Origin: Proteus columbae
Lineage (GTDB): Bacteria; Pseudomonadota; Gammaproteobacteria; Enterobacterales; Enterobacteriaceae
Direction: 5' to 3'
DNA: 64,000 bases
Assembly (NCBI RefSeq): GCF_002777965.1
Contig: NZ_NGVR01000021.1
Span: 1 to 64,000 of the forward strand
The translations under genes and the position numbers were made by a program. The notes below the pieces were generated by a model. It saw only the letters and a program-made list of their open reading frames with translations, made no database searches and was not told the origin of the DNA. Position 1 is the stretch's first letter. Each line of letters starts with the position of its first letter. This document shows, in pieces, positions 1 through 12,500 of this stretch.

Positions 1-26
1 TATTACAATACGGAACGGATCAAGAT

Positions 27-68
27 AAAATTAAAAGGACTGAGTCCAGTTCAATACCGAACTCAGTC
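27..68 (-). terminator. Intrinsic terminator downstream of arcA
   Basis: An 8-bp perfect inverted repeat (GACTGAGT at 38-45, ACTCAGTC at 61-68) is followed, in the leftward direction, by a T-rich tract (A-rich on the plus strand, 27-36). It lies about 90 bp past the arcA stop and suits that transcript. Confidence 0.5.
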
Positions 69-158
69 TTTACCTAACTAAATTAAACTGTCCAATAAAC
101 TGGGGTCAGTTCAATTTCAGGGGTTTTTTATTAGTTAAGTGTTTGAGATTGGATCAAA

Positions 159-875
159 TCACTCGTCTAAATCACCACAGAAGCGATAACCTTCACCATG
201 AATTGTTGCAATGATTTCTGGTGTATCTGGTGTTGACTCAAAATGCTTACGAATACGACGGATAGTTACGTCAACAGTACGATCATGAGGTTTCAGTTCA
301 CGGCCTGTCATTTTCTTCAGTAATTCTGCACGAGTTTGGATTTTTCCTGGATTCTCGCAGAAATGTAGCATCGCACGAAATTCACTGCGTGGTAATTTAT
401 ATTGTTCACCAGCAGGGCTGATTAGTGAGCGACTGTTAATATCAAGCTCCCAACCATTGAATTTATAGCTTTCTACTAAACGGCGTTCTTCTGTGCCATT
501 AACTAAATTCATGGTACGTGACAGTAAGTTACGTGCACGAATCGTTAATTCACGAGGGTTAAATGGTTTAGTAATGTAATCATCGGCACCAATTTCTAGG
601 CCTAAGATTTTATCAACTTCATTATCACGACCCGTTAGGAACATTAATGCAACACTTGCCTGTTCACGTAATTCACGAGCAAGTAACAGCCCGTTTTTAC
701 CAGGAAGGTTAATGTCCATAATGACCAGATTAATATCATGATCAGATAGAACATTGTGCATTTCGTTGCCATCAGTGGCTTCGTGTACGATATACCCTTC
801 AGCTTCGAATATGCTTTTCAGGGTATTACGAGTAACAACTTCGTCTTCAACAATCAGAATGTGCGGGGTTTGCAT
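159..875 (-). CDS. arcA: Aerobic respiration control response regulator ArcA
   Basis: This 238-residue OmpR/PhoB-type response regulator matches ArcA in length and sequence. The N-terminal receiver domain (about 1-120) has the acidic pocket E10-D11 and the phospho-acceptor D54 in the motif [12 protein letters not shown]. The C-terminal winged helix (about 135-235) binds DNA. By family knowledge the sensor kinase ArcB phosphorylates it under low oxygen, and it then represses aerobic respiration genes and helps control anaerobic ones. It is transcribed alone, away from the thr operon, as in E. coli. The ATG at 875 is the natural start, since the [12 protein letters not shown] opening is the family N terminus. 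Confidence 0.97.
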   Translation of the reverse strand: MQTPHILIVEDEVVTRNTLKSIFEAEGYIVHEATDGNEMHNVLSDHDINLVIMDINLPGKNGLLLARELREQASVALMFLTGRDNEVDKILGLEIGADDYITKPFNPRELTIRARNLLSRTMNLVNGTEERRLVESYKFNGWELDINSRSLISPAGEQYKLPRSEFRAMLHFCENPGKIQTRAELLKKMTGRELKPHDRTVDVTIRRIRKHFESTPDTPEIIATIHGEGYRFCGDLDE

Positions 876-1458
876 ATTTGCTACCTAAAATTACCAAAAA
901 TAGAAAAAGGAAATCTGTGTTTAACTTCTGTGTGCGCTTGTGTGGTTATTCATTTTTGTTATTAGCACGTAAAAACTAGACCCAGATTGAAATTCGATAA
1001 ATAACCATCACGTTATTACAAAACTTGCAATTTTAATTGATAATGGACGCTAAAATCAGAATGCAAAACGCCCATAGTCTATTAACAGCAATATAACACC
1101 AGTTGTATTAAATACCATCTAAAAAGCTAACTTTTGTTGACACATATCAAAATCAAGATAACAGCTTAACCTTGATTTCAATAGTTAACTATATAATTTG
1201 ATTTATGTAATGTAAAAGAAAAATATATGTTAAATATAGTGGGGTTTATTTTTTTTTCCAGTTTTGTTACACAATTTAAAGTAGCATAAAATACCTTATT
1301 CCTTATAAAAGTACAAATCCCCAAATAACTCTAAAATGGTAGCTTTATTTTCTTTGTTTATCCCTTTGTGATAGCAATATGTATACTACAATAGGAGTAA
1401 GGTTCGAATAAATTTCATTTAAGTCGAGTTTATTTTTGAGTGAAAAAAAAGAAAAAAT
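876..1458. other. Intergenic region between arcA and the thr promoter
   Basis: About 580 bp of AT-rich sequence without a convincing gene. It must hold the arcA promoters (leftward), which I could not place with confidence. One 8-bp inverted repeat (AAATCAAG at 1150-1157, CTTGATTT at 1171-1178) is present but does not match a known operator well. I saw no counterpart of the small yjjY gene found near arcA in E. coli. Confidence 0.5.
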
Positions 1459-1487
1459 TTGACATCTCTCTCGCTTTGCTTTAACCA
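1459..1487 (+). promoter_or_regulatory. Sigma-70 promoter of the thr operon
   Basis: TTGACA (1459-1464) and TAACCA (1482-1487) are separated by 17 bp. The block TTTAACCA followed by TATAG has the same layout as I recall for the E. coli thrL promoter, which supports the weak-looking -10. The thrL start codon is about 40 bp downstream. Confidence 0.7.
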
Positions 1488-1526
1488 GTATATAGTCAAA
1501 CTAAATTTGAGACAGACAGGATAGTT

Positions 1527-1610
1527 ATGCGTATTTACAGCCCAGCTAAAATGACAATTATTACCACCACCACCGGAATCTTATATTGCGGGGCGGGCTG
1601 TCGCATATAA
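1527..1610 (+). CDS. thrL: thr operon leader peptide ThrL
   Basis: A 27-codon reading frame starts at ATG 1527 and ends at TAA 1608. It encodes a peptide with the central run TIITTTTGI, so Thr codons (four of them consecutive) and Ile codons are concentrated just before the attenuator. In the thr operons of enteric bacteria, ribosome stalling at these codons when charged Thr-tRNA or Ile-tRNA is scarce favours the antiterminator. The peptide is longer than the 21-residue E. coli ThrL and its N terminus differs, but the Thr/Ile block and a Gly-Ala-Gly near the end are conserved. It is too short for ordinary ORF calling. Confidence 0.9.
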   Translation: MRIYSPAKMTIITTTTGILYCGAGCRI

Positions 1611-1658
1611 AAAACGAAAATCGAAAAAGCCCGCATTGAGAAATGCGGGTTTTTTTTT
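1593..1658 (+). terminator. Attenuator of the thr operon with competing antiterminator
   Basis: The terminator hairpin pairs CCCGCATT (1630-1637) with AATGCGGG (1642-1649) around a GAGA loop, followed by nine T (1650-1658). The alternative pairing is GCGGGCT (1593-1599), inside the leader-peptide 3' end, with AGCCCGC (1628-1634), which would break the terminator. This is the classical arrangement for control by Thr and Ile supply. Confidence 0.9.
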
Positions 1659-1681
1659 GGGTGAAAAATCAGGAGAGCTGT

Positions 1682-4141
1682 ATGCGAGTGTTAAAATTTG
1701 GGGGAACTTCAGTTGCCAACGCAGAGCGTGTGCTGAATGTTGCTGATATCGCTGAGAAAAAAAGAGAGCAAGGACAAGTCGCTCTTGTATTATCAGCACC
1801 AGCCAAGATAACTAACTACTTGGTTGCAATGATTGAAAAAACGGCAGAAGGCGAAGATCCTCTCACTCAAGTACGAGAAGCCGAGCAAATTTTTGCCAAC
1901 TTATTACAAGGTTTAAGAGAAAAACAACCTGGTTTTGATTATGAGCGCTTAAAAGATAAAGTTGAGCGTGAATTTGCAGAGATCAAACATATCCTTCACG
2001 GGATCTCTTTATTAGGCCAATGCCCTGATAGCATCAATGCAGCGATGATTTGTCGTGGTGAAAAGCTTTCTATTGCCATTATGGGATCTGTTTTACAGGC
2101 TCGTGGCTATAATGTCACCGTGATCGATCCGGTCAAAAATTTACTCGCACAAGGTCATTATTTAGAATCAACAGTTGATATTCCTGAGTCTACTCGCCGC
2201 ATCTTAGAACTCAATATTGCAAAAGACGATATAATTTTAATGGCAGGTTTTACTGCGGGTAATGAAAAGAATGAACTCGTGGTATTAGGCCGTAATGGTT
2301 CAGACTACTCTGCTGCTGTGTTAGCCGCTTGCTTACGTGCAGAGTGCTGTGAAATTTGGACTGATGTTGACGGCGTTTATACTTGTGATCCTCGTTTAGT
2401 TCCTGATGCACGTCTGTTAAAAGGCATGTCTTATCAAGAAGCGATGGAGCTCTCTTACTTCGGTGCTAAAGTACTTCATCCTCGCACTATTGCTCCAATT
2501 GCCCAATTCCAAATTCCTTGTTTAATAAAAAATACAGGCAATCCAGATGCGCCGGGTACATTAATTGGTGATGGTCAAAAAGATGATAGTACACCAGTTA
2601 AAGGGATCACTAACCTTAATAATATGGCGATGATCAACGTGTCAGGCCCTGGTATGAAAGGTATGGTGGGGATGGCTGCTCGTGTGTTCTCTGTTATGTC
2701 AAGAGCGGGTATTTCTGTTGTTCTGATTACACAATCTTCTTCTGAATACAGCATCAGCTTTTGTGTACCGCAAAAAGAACTTATTAGAGCGCAAAAAGCC
2801 TTATCAGATGAATTTTATTTAGAATTAAAAGATGGTGTACTTGATCCATTAGATATCATGGAAAACGTCGCTATTATCTCCGTTGTAGGTGATGGTATGC
2901 GTACTTTAAAAGGGATCTCAGCGCGATTCTTCTCTGCATTAACTCGTGGCAATATTAATATCGTTGCTATTGCTCAAGGTTCTTCAGAACGCTCAATTTC
3001 AGCGGTTATTGCTAATGATTCAGCAACCAATGCTGTGCGTTTATGCCATCAAATGCTTTTCAACACCAACCAAATTGTTGAAGTCTTTATTGTCGGTGTT
3101 GGTGGTGTTGGCAGTGCATTAATCGAACAAATTCATCGCCAACAAGCATGGTTGAAAAATAAGCATATCGATCTTCGTGTATGTGGTATTGCTAACTCAA
3201 GAGCAATGCTGACAGATATGCAAGGTATTGATTTAGATAATTGGCAACATGCCTTAAAAGAAGCTAAAGAGCCTTTTAGCTTTAGCCAACTTATTCGTTT
3301 AGAAAAAGAGTACCACTTCTTAAATCCCGTGATCGTTGATTGCACATCAAACGAAGAAATTGCGCAACAATACGCAAATTTCTTACAAAATGGTTTTAAC
3401 GTGGTTACACCAAACAAAAAAGCGAATACGCTGTCGATGGATTATTACTATCAAATTCGACAAGCAGCGGAAGCTTCACGCCGTAAGTTCTTGTATGACA
3501 CAAATGTGGGGGCGGGTTTACCAGTTATTGAAAACTTACAAAACTTGCTAAACGCAGGCGATGAGTTAGTTCAATTTAATGGTATTCTTTCAGGATCATT
3601 ATCTTACATTTTTGGTCAATTAGATGAAGGTAAAAGCTTATCTGAAGCGACTCTTTCAGCAAAAGATAAAGGTTTTACAGAGCCTGATCCGCGTGATGAT
3701 CTTTCCGGTATGGATGTTGCGCGTAAACTGCTTATTTTAGCGCGTGAAGCGGGTTATGAATTAGAACTAAGTGATATCGATGTAGAGCCTGTACTGCCTG
3801 TTTCATTTGATAGCTCAGGTGATGTAGCAAGCTTCTTAAACCGTTTACCTCAAGTTGATGTTGAATTTGATGCTAAAGTCGAAGAAGCACAAAAAGCAGG
3901 TAAGGTACTACGTTATGTTGGCATCATCAATGAAGGAAAATGCCAAGTTAAGATAATGGCAGTTGATGCAAATGATCCTCTGTTTAAAGTGAAAAATGGT
4001 GAAAATGCTTTAGCCTTTTACACTCGCTACTATCAACCTATTCCATTGGTACTGCGTGGATATGGTGCTGGTAATGATGTTACTGCTGCTGGGGTGTTTG
4101 CAGATGTATTACGTACCTTATCATGGAAATTGGGAGTTTAA
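1682..4141 (+). CDS. thrA: Bifunctional aspartokinase I / homoserine dehydrogenase I
   Basis: The enzyme carries out the first and third steps of threonine synthesis from aspartate: phosphorylation of aspartate and NAD(P)H reduction of aspartate semialdehyde to homoserine. It has 819 residues against 820 in E. coli. The kinase domain opens with KFGGTSVA (residues 5-12), two ACT-type regulatory repeats lie around 310-460, and the dehydrogenase begins near the dinucleotide motif GVGGVG (472-477). I start it at ATG 1682 behind an AGGAGA site. The longer frame from 1643 begins inside the attenuator stem and is rejected. Threonine feedback inhibition is expected for the family. It is followed by thrB after 2 bp. 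Confidence 0.97.
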   Translation: MRVLKFGGTSVANAERVLNVADIAEKKREQGQVALVLSAPAKITNYLVAMIEKTAEGEDPLTQVREAEQIFANLLQGLREKQPGFDYERLKDKVEREFAEIKHILHGISLLGQCPDSINAAMICRGEKLSIAIMGSVLQARGYNVTVIDPVKNLLAQGHYLESTVDIPESTRRILELNIAKDDIILMAGFTAGNEKNELVVLGRNGSDYSAAVLAACLRAECCEIWTDVDGVYTCDPRLVPDARLLKGMSYQEAMELSYFGAKVLHPRTIAPIAQFQIPCLIKNTGNPDAPGTLIGDGQKDDSTPVKGITNLNNMAMINVSGPGMKGMVGMAARVFSVMSRAGISVVLITQSSSEYSISFCVPQKELIRAQKALSDEFYLELKDGVLDPLDIMENVAIISVVGDGMRTLKGISARFFSALTRGNINIVAIAQGSSERSISAVIANDSATNAVRLCHQMLFNTNQIVEVFIVGVGGVGSALIEQIHRQQAWLKNKHIDLRVCGIANSRAMLTDMQGIDLDNWQHALKEAKEPFSFSQLIRLEKEYHFLNPVIVDCTSNEEIAQQYANFLQNGFNVVTPNKKANTLSMDYYYQIRQAAEASRRKFLYDTNVGAGLPVIENLQNLLNAGDELVQFNGILSGSLSYIFGQLDEGKSLSEATLSAKDKGFTEPDPRDDLSGMDVARKLLILAREAGYELELSDIDVEPVLPVSFDSSGDVASFLNRLPQVDVEFDAKVEEAQKAGKVLRYVGIINEGKCQVKIMAVDANDPLFKVKNGENALAFYTRYYQPIPLVLRGYGAGNDVTAAGVFADVLRTLSWKLGV

Positions 4142-4143
4142 GC

Positions 4144-5073
4144 GTGGTTAAAGTTTATGCACCGGCATCAATAGGCAACGTGAGTGTCGGATTCGATGTC
4201 CTTGGCGCAGCAGTTTCACCTATTGATGGGCAATTACTGGGTGATTGTGTCACCGTTGAAGCAGCTTCGGCATTTACACTTGAAAGTAAAGGGCACTTTG
4301 TTAGCAAATTACCTTCAGATCCTAAGCAAAATATCGTGTATCAATGTTGGCAGCTATTTTGTGAAAAGTTAGGCAAAGAACTTCCTGTTGCAATGACACT
4401 TGAAAAAAATATGCCGATTGGTTCTGGTTTAGGATCAAGTGCTTGTTCTGTTGTTGCTGCATTAGTTGCGCTTAATGAATTTGCTCAAAAGCCTTTTGGT
4501 GAGAGACAATTGCTGCTGATGATGGGCGAGCTTGAAGGACGTATTTCAGGTAGTGTGCACTATGATAATGTTGCACCTTGCTATTTAGGTGGACTACAGC
4601 TGATTTTGGAACAAAATGGCATCATTTGTCAGTCTGTACCAACCTTTGATGATTGGTATTGGGTTATGGCATATCCGGGAATTAAAGTTTCTACAGCAGA
4701 AGCTAGAGCGATTTTACCAAAACAATACTCTAAAGCAGACATCATTAACCACGGTCGTTATTTATCTGGTTTTATTCATGCTTGCCATACTCAGCAATCA
4801 GGGCTAGCCGCTAATCTGATGCAAGATGTAATTGCTGAGCCTTATCGCACCCAACTTCTTCCGGGATTTGAAAAAGCCAGAGAGGCTGCGCAGAAGAAAG
4901 GTGCATTAGCTTGTGGCATTTCAGGCTCAGGGCCTACCATTTTTACGATTACTGATTCATTAGAAATCGCACAAGAGATGGCCGAATGGCTGAAACAAAA
5001 TTACGTACAAAACAATGAAGGTTTTGTGCATATTTGCCGTTTAGATACACGTGGCGCAAGAGAGATAGGGTAA
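4144..5073 (+). CDS. thrB: Homoserine kinase
   Basis: This GHMP-family kinase phosphorylates homoserine to O-phosphohomoserine, the substrate of ThrC. It has 309 residues (310 in E. coli). The ATP-binding motif [10 protein letters not shown] lies at 91-100. I choose the GTG at 4144, two bases after the thrA stop, because it yields the family N terminus MVKVYAPAS. An upstream in-frame ATG at 4123 would overlap thrA and add seven atypical residues. It is the middle gene of thrABC and is probably translationally coupled. Confidence 0.95.
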   Translation: MVKVYAPASIGNVSVGFDVLGAAVSPIDGQLLGDCVTVEAASAFTLESKGHFVSKLPSDPKQNIVYQCWQLFCEKLGKELPVAMTLEKNMPIGSGLGSSACSVVAALVALNEFAQKPFGERQLLLMMGELEGRISGSVHYDNVAPCYLGGLQLILEQNGIICQSVPTFDDWYWVMAYPGIKVSTAEARAILPKQYSKADIINHGRYLSGFIHACHTQQSGLAANLMQDVIAEPYRTQLLPGFEKAREAAQKKGALACGISGSGPTIFTITDSLEIAQEMAEWLKQNYVQNNEGFVHICRLDTRGAREIG

Positions 5074-5076
5074 GTC

Positions 5077-6369
5077 ATGAAATTATATAATTTGAAAGAT
5101 AATCAAGAGCAAGTCAGTTTTGCTCAAGCAGTAAAACAAGGTTTGGGTAAACAGCAAGGACTCTTTTTTCCACAAGACTTACCGTCATTTTCTAAAGCTG
5201 AAATTGATGAATTATTAGCACTTGATTTTGCAACACGTAGTAGCCGTATTTTAACGGCCTTTATTGGGGATGAAATTCCTGCTGATGTATTATCAAAACG
5301 TATTAGCACTGCATTTGCATTTCCTGCACCAGTAACTCAAGTTGAAGATGATGTGAGTTGTTTAGAGCTTTTCCACGGCCCAACACTGGCATTTAAAGAC
5401 TTTGGTGGCCGCTTTATGGCGCAAATGTTGGCAGAAGTTGCTGGCAACCAACCTGTTACTATTTTAACCGCAACATCGGGTGATACTGGTGCTGCTGTTG
5501 CTCATGCTTTCTACAAATTGGAAAATGTACAAGTTGTTATTCTTTACCCTGAAGGCAAAATTAGCCCGTTACAGGAAAAACTGTTCTGTACATTAGGTGA
5601 AAACATTCACACTGTTGCAATTAAAGATGATTTTGATGCGTGCCAATCATTAGTAAAACAAGCTTTTGATGATGAGTTCTTAAAGAAAACAATGTATTTG
5701 AATTCAGCGAACTCCATTAATATCAGCCGATTACTTGCTCAAATTTGTTATTACTTTGAAGCGGTTGCACAAATCCCTGCTGAAAAACATGAGCATCTAG
5801 TGATTTCAGTACCAAGTGGTAACTTTGGTGATCTAACCGCGGGATTATTGGCTAAGTCCATGGGATTACCTGTTAAGCGTTTTATTGCAGCAACCAATGT
5901 GAATGACACCGTTCCTCGTTATTTAGATAACGGCAAATGGGAACCTCACCGCACTGTTGCAACACTTTCTAATGCAATGGATGTTAGCCAACCAAATAAC
6001 TGGCCACGTATTGAAGAATTGTATCGCCGCAAAGGTTGGGATCTTTCTGACCTTGCTCATGGTTCAGTGAGTGACGAAACAACAGAAGAAACGGTGCGTG
6101 AACTTGCGAAGAAAGGCTATATTTCAGAGCCTCATGCTGCAATTGCATATCGTTTACTACGCGATGAACTTCAAGAGGGTGAATATGGTTTATTCTTAGG
6201 AACCGCTCATCCTGCGAAATTTAAAGAAAGTGTTGAACGTATTTTAGGTGGCGAATTACCATTACCTAAAGAGCTTGCTGAGCGTGCAGATAAAGAATTA
6301 CTTTCACATTTCTTACCTGCTGATTTTGCTCAACTACGTGCATTTTTGCTTGAAAGGGCACCTAAATAA
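5077..6369 (+). CDS. thrC: Threonine synthase
   Basis: This PLP enzyme converts O-phosphohomoserine and water into threonine and phosphate, the last step of the pathway. It has 430 residues, close to the 428 of E. coli. The Schiff-base lysine is K107 in GPTLAFKDFG, and the phosphate-binding part SVPSGNFGD follows further on. It begins three bases after thrB and closes the operon, which ends at a terminator 35 bp downstream. Confidence 0.96.
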   Translation: MKLYNLKDNQEQVSFAQAVKQGLGKQQGLFFPQDLPSFSKAEIDELLALDFATRSSRILTAFIGDEIPADVLSKRISTAFAFPAPVTQVEDDVSCLELFHGPTLAFKDFGGRFMAQMLAEVAGNQPVTILTATSGDTGAAVAHAFYKLENVQVVILYPEGKISPLQEKLFCTLGENIHTVAIKDDFDACQSLVKQAFDDEFLKKTMYLNSANSINISRLLAQICYYFEAVAQIPAEKHEHLVISVPSGNFGDLTAGLLAKSMGLPVKRFIAATNVNDTVPRYLDNGKWEPHRTVATLSNAMDVSQPNNWPRIEELYRRKGWDLSDLAHGSVSDETTEETVRELAKKGYISEPHAAIAYRLLRDELQEGEYGLFLGTAHPAKFKESVERILGGELPLPKELAERADKELLSHFLPADFAQLRAFLLERAPK

Positions 6370-6403
6370 CAATTACTTTAAATAATTAAATATATATTTA
6401 ATT

Positions 6404-6438
6404 AAATAGCTCAACAAAATGTTGGGCTATTTTTTTTA
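6404..6438 (+). terminator. Terminator of the thr operon
   Basis: A long stem pairs AAATAGC-T-CAACA (6404-6416) with TGTTG-G-GCTATTT (6420-6432) around an AAA loop, followed by T to 6438. It isolates the toxin gene behind it from thr transcription. Confidence 0.85.
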
Positions 6439-6532
6439 TCTAAAAATAGGAAAATCAGTATTTAAAAAATAAAAATCAATTTATATATTTTATTTCCAGT
6501 AAGTAAATTAATTAGAAATAAGGAAATTCAAT

Positions 6533-9500
6533 ATGAATGGATTCAAAGAAATAACGTTCAAAGATAATATTAATAGTATTGTGTTAAAAATAGAAAACCA
6601 TATAAAAGAAAATAATTCAGAACTATTTTTTAAGATAAAATCTGTGAAAAGGATATTAACTGAGAATTATATTGCTATTTTTATCTCTGAAAATGAATAT
6701 GCTGCAAATGAATTCTTAGAAAAAATAGATAACAATTTCTTGCTCTATCATAAAACTGATTTTACAAAAAGTATTGATTTTATTAGAAAAGAAATTAATT
6801 CAAGTATAGAGGGGTTGTTTTTTAATAGCGCTAAATTAGCGAGCAGAGAACCCAATAAAATACAAAAAGAACGATTAAAATTGTTAATTCAGAATAATTT
6901 ATCTGGTGATTACTATCTAGAGTTTGAAGATAACAAGGTGTTTATACAAATAGATAGTGAAAATGATAAATTTAAAATTATTAACTTTGATGGATATGCT
7001 ATTTTTTTTAATAATAAAAGTGAGCTAATAAATAAAGTTTGTAATATTATAAGTGATAAGAGTAATAGCGATTTGTTGTATTATCGTTTTTATAATAGAA
7101 AAGAGTACGTTAGTTACTTTAATCATACAGGGAGTTGGAAAGTAAATCACAAAGATATTATTATGGAAATAATTAATGATATTAAGAAAAAGAAACAAAT
7201 AAATATTAATGAATACACTACTATTGAATTAAATGAAAGTTATTCATATAAAAATATTTTTATTATTAGAAATAAAATAGAAAAAACGGAGAAAGTATTA
7301 CATATCTATATTGATGATATCGAAGAAGCCTTTTCGACTGCAAAATCTAAATATAATCAGATAATTGAAAGTGGAGAACATTTGATTTACAGAGTCGGTA
7401 CAGGTTGGTTTATGACCAAAATGAGACGAGATGTAGTAAAAAAATTTTCACAATATTTAGATCTACTAAAGCCGCTAGAAAAGATCATGAGTAGAGTTAA
7501 TCTTATTTCTTCAACAGAAACGAATTATGATTTTAGTCATATACACTCTCTTGCTGGATTATGTTACGGATTAAGCTTAAGTTATTTATTGGAAGTTAGA
7601 AACAGCGGTTTGGAAGGTGGAAATAAATATCTTTTTTGGTTAAAAGAGAATGTCTCTTCTTATAAAAATGAAAAGGAAATTATACCCAATAAATTAGACG
7701 CGGTTTTATTTAATAGTATAAATGAATATGAAATATTAAATTTAATAAAAGAAGTAAAAAATATTATTTTTGCTCAACATTTTCAACGGGAAAGATTATA
7801 TGGGAAAGCTCAATACTTTGTTTTTGATTCATTAAAATCAAACGAGTATAGTGAAGTTTTAAATAAAAAAGGATTGGGAGAAGAGAATGTTAATTATATT
7901 AATTTTGACAAAAAAGAAGTTAAACTTTATATAGATCGTATAATAAAAGACTATAATGATTATTATGCTATTATTGCATTTAAAGATCATGCCATCGCAA
8001 TTACATATAAAAAATATTCTGAAAATAATTATAAATTAACATTGTTCGATTCAAATAATGAGTTACTTGAGTTTTCCGACTCTTTATCTATAAAAGAAGC
8101 CTTAGAAAATAAAATGGATTTTTATGGCGCCCATGAGGCAGAAGACAAAAAATACATTATTTTTGATGAGTATAAAAAAACAAATTCGTTTAATTATCAA
8201 AGCGTATGGAATAATAGTGATATTATTACCAATAAAGGTATTGCAGAAAATATAAAAAAAATAGGATTTGCACTGCCATTTAAAGAAAACATTACAGGGC
8301 GTATTATTCATTATAGTGAGCAGCGAGATCTTATACTTGAGCTTAAGAAAGAGAATTCTTTAATAGAAGTTGTTGTGAAAAATTCACATGTTGATGAGGG
8401 CATTTATCTAGTTAAGCATTATATTGATGAAATTCTTGAGGATAATCAAGCAAGTAAAATTATTTTAAATAAGAAAGATGATGATAGTATTAATATTGAG
8501 TTGGTTGAATTTAATCAATTTAAAGAAATTAAGAAAAAGAATGGATATATTGAATTTAATGATATTTACTACCGTAATTTAATTGAAATAAACAGTTATT
8601 TAGCTAAAGGAAAAAAAGCGAAAGAATTGAAAGAAATTGTTTTTTTAATAGATAAATTAGAAGGGAATATTTATTTTGATAAGTTAATAGCTAGTTTTTC
8701 TCTACTTGATAAAATAAAATCATTTAATCATGATAATACTAACGTATCAATTTCTGAAATTTTAAGTAAAATAAAAATTAAGTTAGAAGATAAATTATTT
8801 TACGATAGATTAAATTATGGAAAAGAAAAACTTATCCAATTAGCTGGAAAAAACAGTTTAGTTGCTGCAAAGTTTTATCAGTTAATGGTAAACGAAATCA
8901 GTGATGGTACTCATGGCCTGAGCAATTTCATCTATAATCAAATTATTGAAAGTCCCTATTTGTCGTTAGATGAAAATAGAAGTATTGGTATTTATGGATA
9001 TGATTATACTATAGAGTTAAAAAGTCATTATCTATATGCCACAGAGATAGTAGATAACATTAATATACCTGAGTTAAAAAATACACTTTTAATATCAGGA
9101 GAAAATAAATTACATTTAAAAGAAACTTATAAAAAGTTATCAGAGTACAGAAATGATAAGTATATCAATAAATTACTTAATTTAATAGAGATAGAAATAG
9201 ATACTAGTAAAGGAGATAAACAGGGTAATTATAGTGACCTCTATTTTGATCTTTTTAGAAATAATCAATTTACTAATAGAATGATAGTGCATGAGATTAA
9301 TCAACTAGAAAGTTATTTTGTTAATCATTATAGTGAAAGAAATCATGGATACCATCCAAGTGTTTTTTATATTAATGAACATGAACCTGCTGTTCTTCTA
9401 GAAAAGTCACTTAATCAAAATAAAAATGAAATAGATTGTAGCTATCTGTTATTTGATGATAATAATGATAACTTAAGATTTTTATTTTCTGATAACAACT

Positions 9501-12500
9501 TTTTCACTAGGGATAATATTGATAATATTATTATTGATAGTATAAATTCTTACTATCAAGATGACATTATGATATATTTTTATAATGGTGTTAAAAGTGA
9601 AGATCTAACTATTTACTTAAATGAAAAACCAGAAATAAATAATTTTATTGATTATTGTTTAAAAAATAAAATAAGAGTTATTGCAACAGGACGTGACGAT
9701 AATACACTTTATCATCAAACTTTTATTAAACAAAAAAATGATGTTGAGTTATTACAACGAATTATTATTGAAAATCAATTTTTTAATGAAAGAACAATCA
9801 TTCTTGCAAAAAAAGAAAAACTATTAAGTTACCAATCGGGTGATTTTTTTATTGAAGGTATTGCTCAACGATTAAATATGCCGATTTACCAGATTATTGA
9901 TAATAAAATTTCACTTTTACGGGACCATATGATTGTTAAACCGATTATTGAACGACAGTATATCGATAAGCCGCTACTTGCGAGTGCAATGACCTCTGAT
10001 GTCATTATTAATGAAATCGATCTAGTTATTTCAAATAAAGAAAAAATAAGTAAAAAAAATAATCATATTGCAAAAGAAATCTATCAAATTGTTTCTTATT
10101 TATATCCTAATTATCGAGAACATAAAGAGTTTAAATTAGGTTATTTTAAGGATATAAAAAAGATAATTCCTGATTATTCAGATAAAATAACACTGTCTGA
10201 TATTTTAGATTATATTCAATTAAATCGCTATAATTTAAGTGTCGATAAAATGGCTTCTATTATCAATAAAGTAGATACCATTAATATTGAATACTATAAA
10301 AAAGAATTAAAGCGTATTACTAATGATGTTATTAGTGGTGATATATCAATAAAAAAAGCTTGTTATCAATATTCTGATACATTGTCTATTTTTTTTAACA
10401 CGTTAGATAAACGGAAATTAGAAAATAAACTAACACAAGTAATATATGAACCGCTGATGAGTAATAAATTTAATCAATATTTAATAGGCGATATTACATT
10501 TGAACAGTGGCAGTCATTAGATTTATTAAAAATAGAGAATCAGACATTAATTGAAAAGACAAAGCAAGTCATTGAAGTTATTCATACAATTTATGACAAT
10601 CCTACATTAATAAAAAAACTAAGTAATATATCAAAAGAATTGCTATCCTCTTTTTTTGATACAAATAAAAAAGGTATTTTATATCATACTTTATTAGAAA
10701 ATATATCTAGTTTTATAAATTATAAAAAAATAATAAATTCACTTCAAAATATTATAACAATGATTAGTCATAAACTAATACCTGAAACATTGTCTCCATT
10801 TAAGGCATTGTTGGAAGCGAATAAGTTAAATCAATTAGATGTTTTAAAAATAAATAGTCATTCATTTATCACGAATGATAAAATAAAAATAAATAATCTC
10901 TCTATTGATAAACAAGTACTAGTTAATTTGGGTGCAAAAATTAATGGGAAAAGTATTGAGCTAATTGACTTCAATAAAATCAATAAATGGGAGTTAAAAC
11001 TCACATTTGATCCTTATCACCTTAATGACTATTTTTTATCTCTATCAGGAAATGAAAAAGACAAATCACTCATTTCTTTATTTCGCTATTTATTAAATAA
11101 TAAAAAAGATAAAATTAAATATCTAATTTCTAGTGATACAAATAGAATTGATTATCTAGCTGCATCAGAAAGATTGGCTAAATTGACTGAATTAGGTAAC
11201 AAAGAATATCAAGCTCAAGATTGGGATATGCTAAGAAAACCATCATTAACCATTCCTCGACACATGAAGATAATTAGTAAGATTGGTTACGCGAACATTA
11301 CTTACGGTATGTGGCAATCCATTAACTCAACATTTATGCTCGCTGAGCAACTTAATAATCCATTATTAGCACCTAAAGAGCGAAAAGAGATCATTAATAA
11401 CCTTGCTATTATGTGGTCTGAAATGGCTTATAATGGATTTTCTGAAGTGATTGAAATCATATTAGCCAAAGGATTATTAAAATATCGCCATAATCCACTC
11501 GAATATGTGAGTAAAATAACTACAAAGATAGGTATTGGACTTAATATCCTTTCTATTGGATTTGATATTTATAATTCTTATGATAATTTTAGCCGAATTT
11601 CTAGTGAAAGTAATGATGCTCGCTGTATTGATTATATTGTTAATGGTACTTTTGCTATCGTATCTGGGTTGGTTACGCTAGGAGTTTCTATTGCAATGCT
11701 TGCAGGCTCAACGATTGCCGGTCCTATTGGTATTGTGGCGGGTGTAATTATTGCGCTTGCAACATCGATTTATAATGCCGCAAGGCTTATTGAAGAAGCA
11801 AAGATAAAGGTAAATTTTACACCATTAGAAGAACTTAATAATGGTTTTTATGCTTTCTTAATGGGAGATTTATTGCCAAATAAAAAGAATGAAATCACCT
11901 ACTTAGAAACAGAAACACAATTAGAAGAGATGGTTGACAAAAATGCAGTCAATTATCTTGATGAGATAAAAAAACAAAATTATCAAAGCCGTTATTTTTA
12001 TACAAATGAAAAGCAGGTTTACCAAGAATATTATTATTATAAAGTTATACCTAACTTAATGGGAAAAACGTTAGATTCAATTTTAAATCCATTAGGAGAG
12101 TATGTTGCTCAACGAATATCTCAAAATATCAGTCAAGAAGTGGCTGAAAAAATAGCTTCACTTTCTTATCATTTACGCGCGGAAAAAACAGAGTATAAAT
12201 ACTATCTCCCTAAAGAGGCGATTGCTACGAATGAAACAATTATTTTTGATATCGATTTTTATGTTGATGAATTAAAACCTTATACTTTAGATATTATTTC
12301 GGATGATGATTCTCCTATTTTTGATAGTATGGTCGATAGTGATTTTTTTAAAAATATAATAACAAACAGAGAAAATGTAATCAATTTATTAGGTGTTGAG
12401 GATTTATCACAGAGTTTAATAAAATTAAATCAGAATAAAAAATATTATTCCTCAGGTTGGAGTGAAAATGAAGTGTTTCATTTCAATACTTATAATGGTA

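Noticed and set aside
1150-1178. Inverted repeat AAATCAAG...CTTGATTT upstream of arcA
   Set aside because: The spacing and sequence do not fit FNR or ArcA operators well enough to name it.
1643-1681. Extension of thrA to the ATG at 1643
   Set aside because: It starts inside the attenuator hairpin and lacks a ribosome site; ATG 1682 gives the family N terminus and length.
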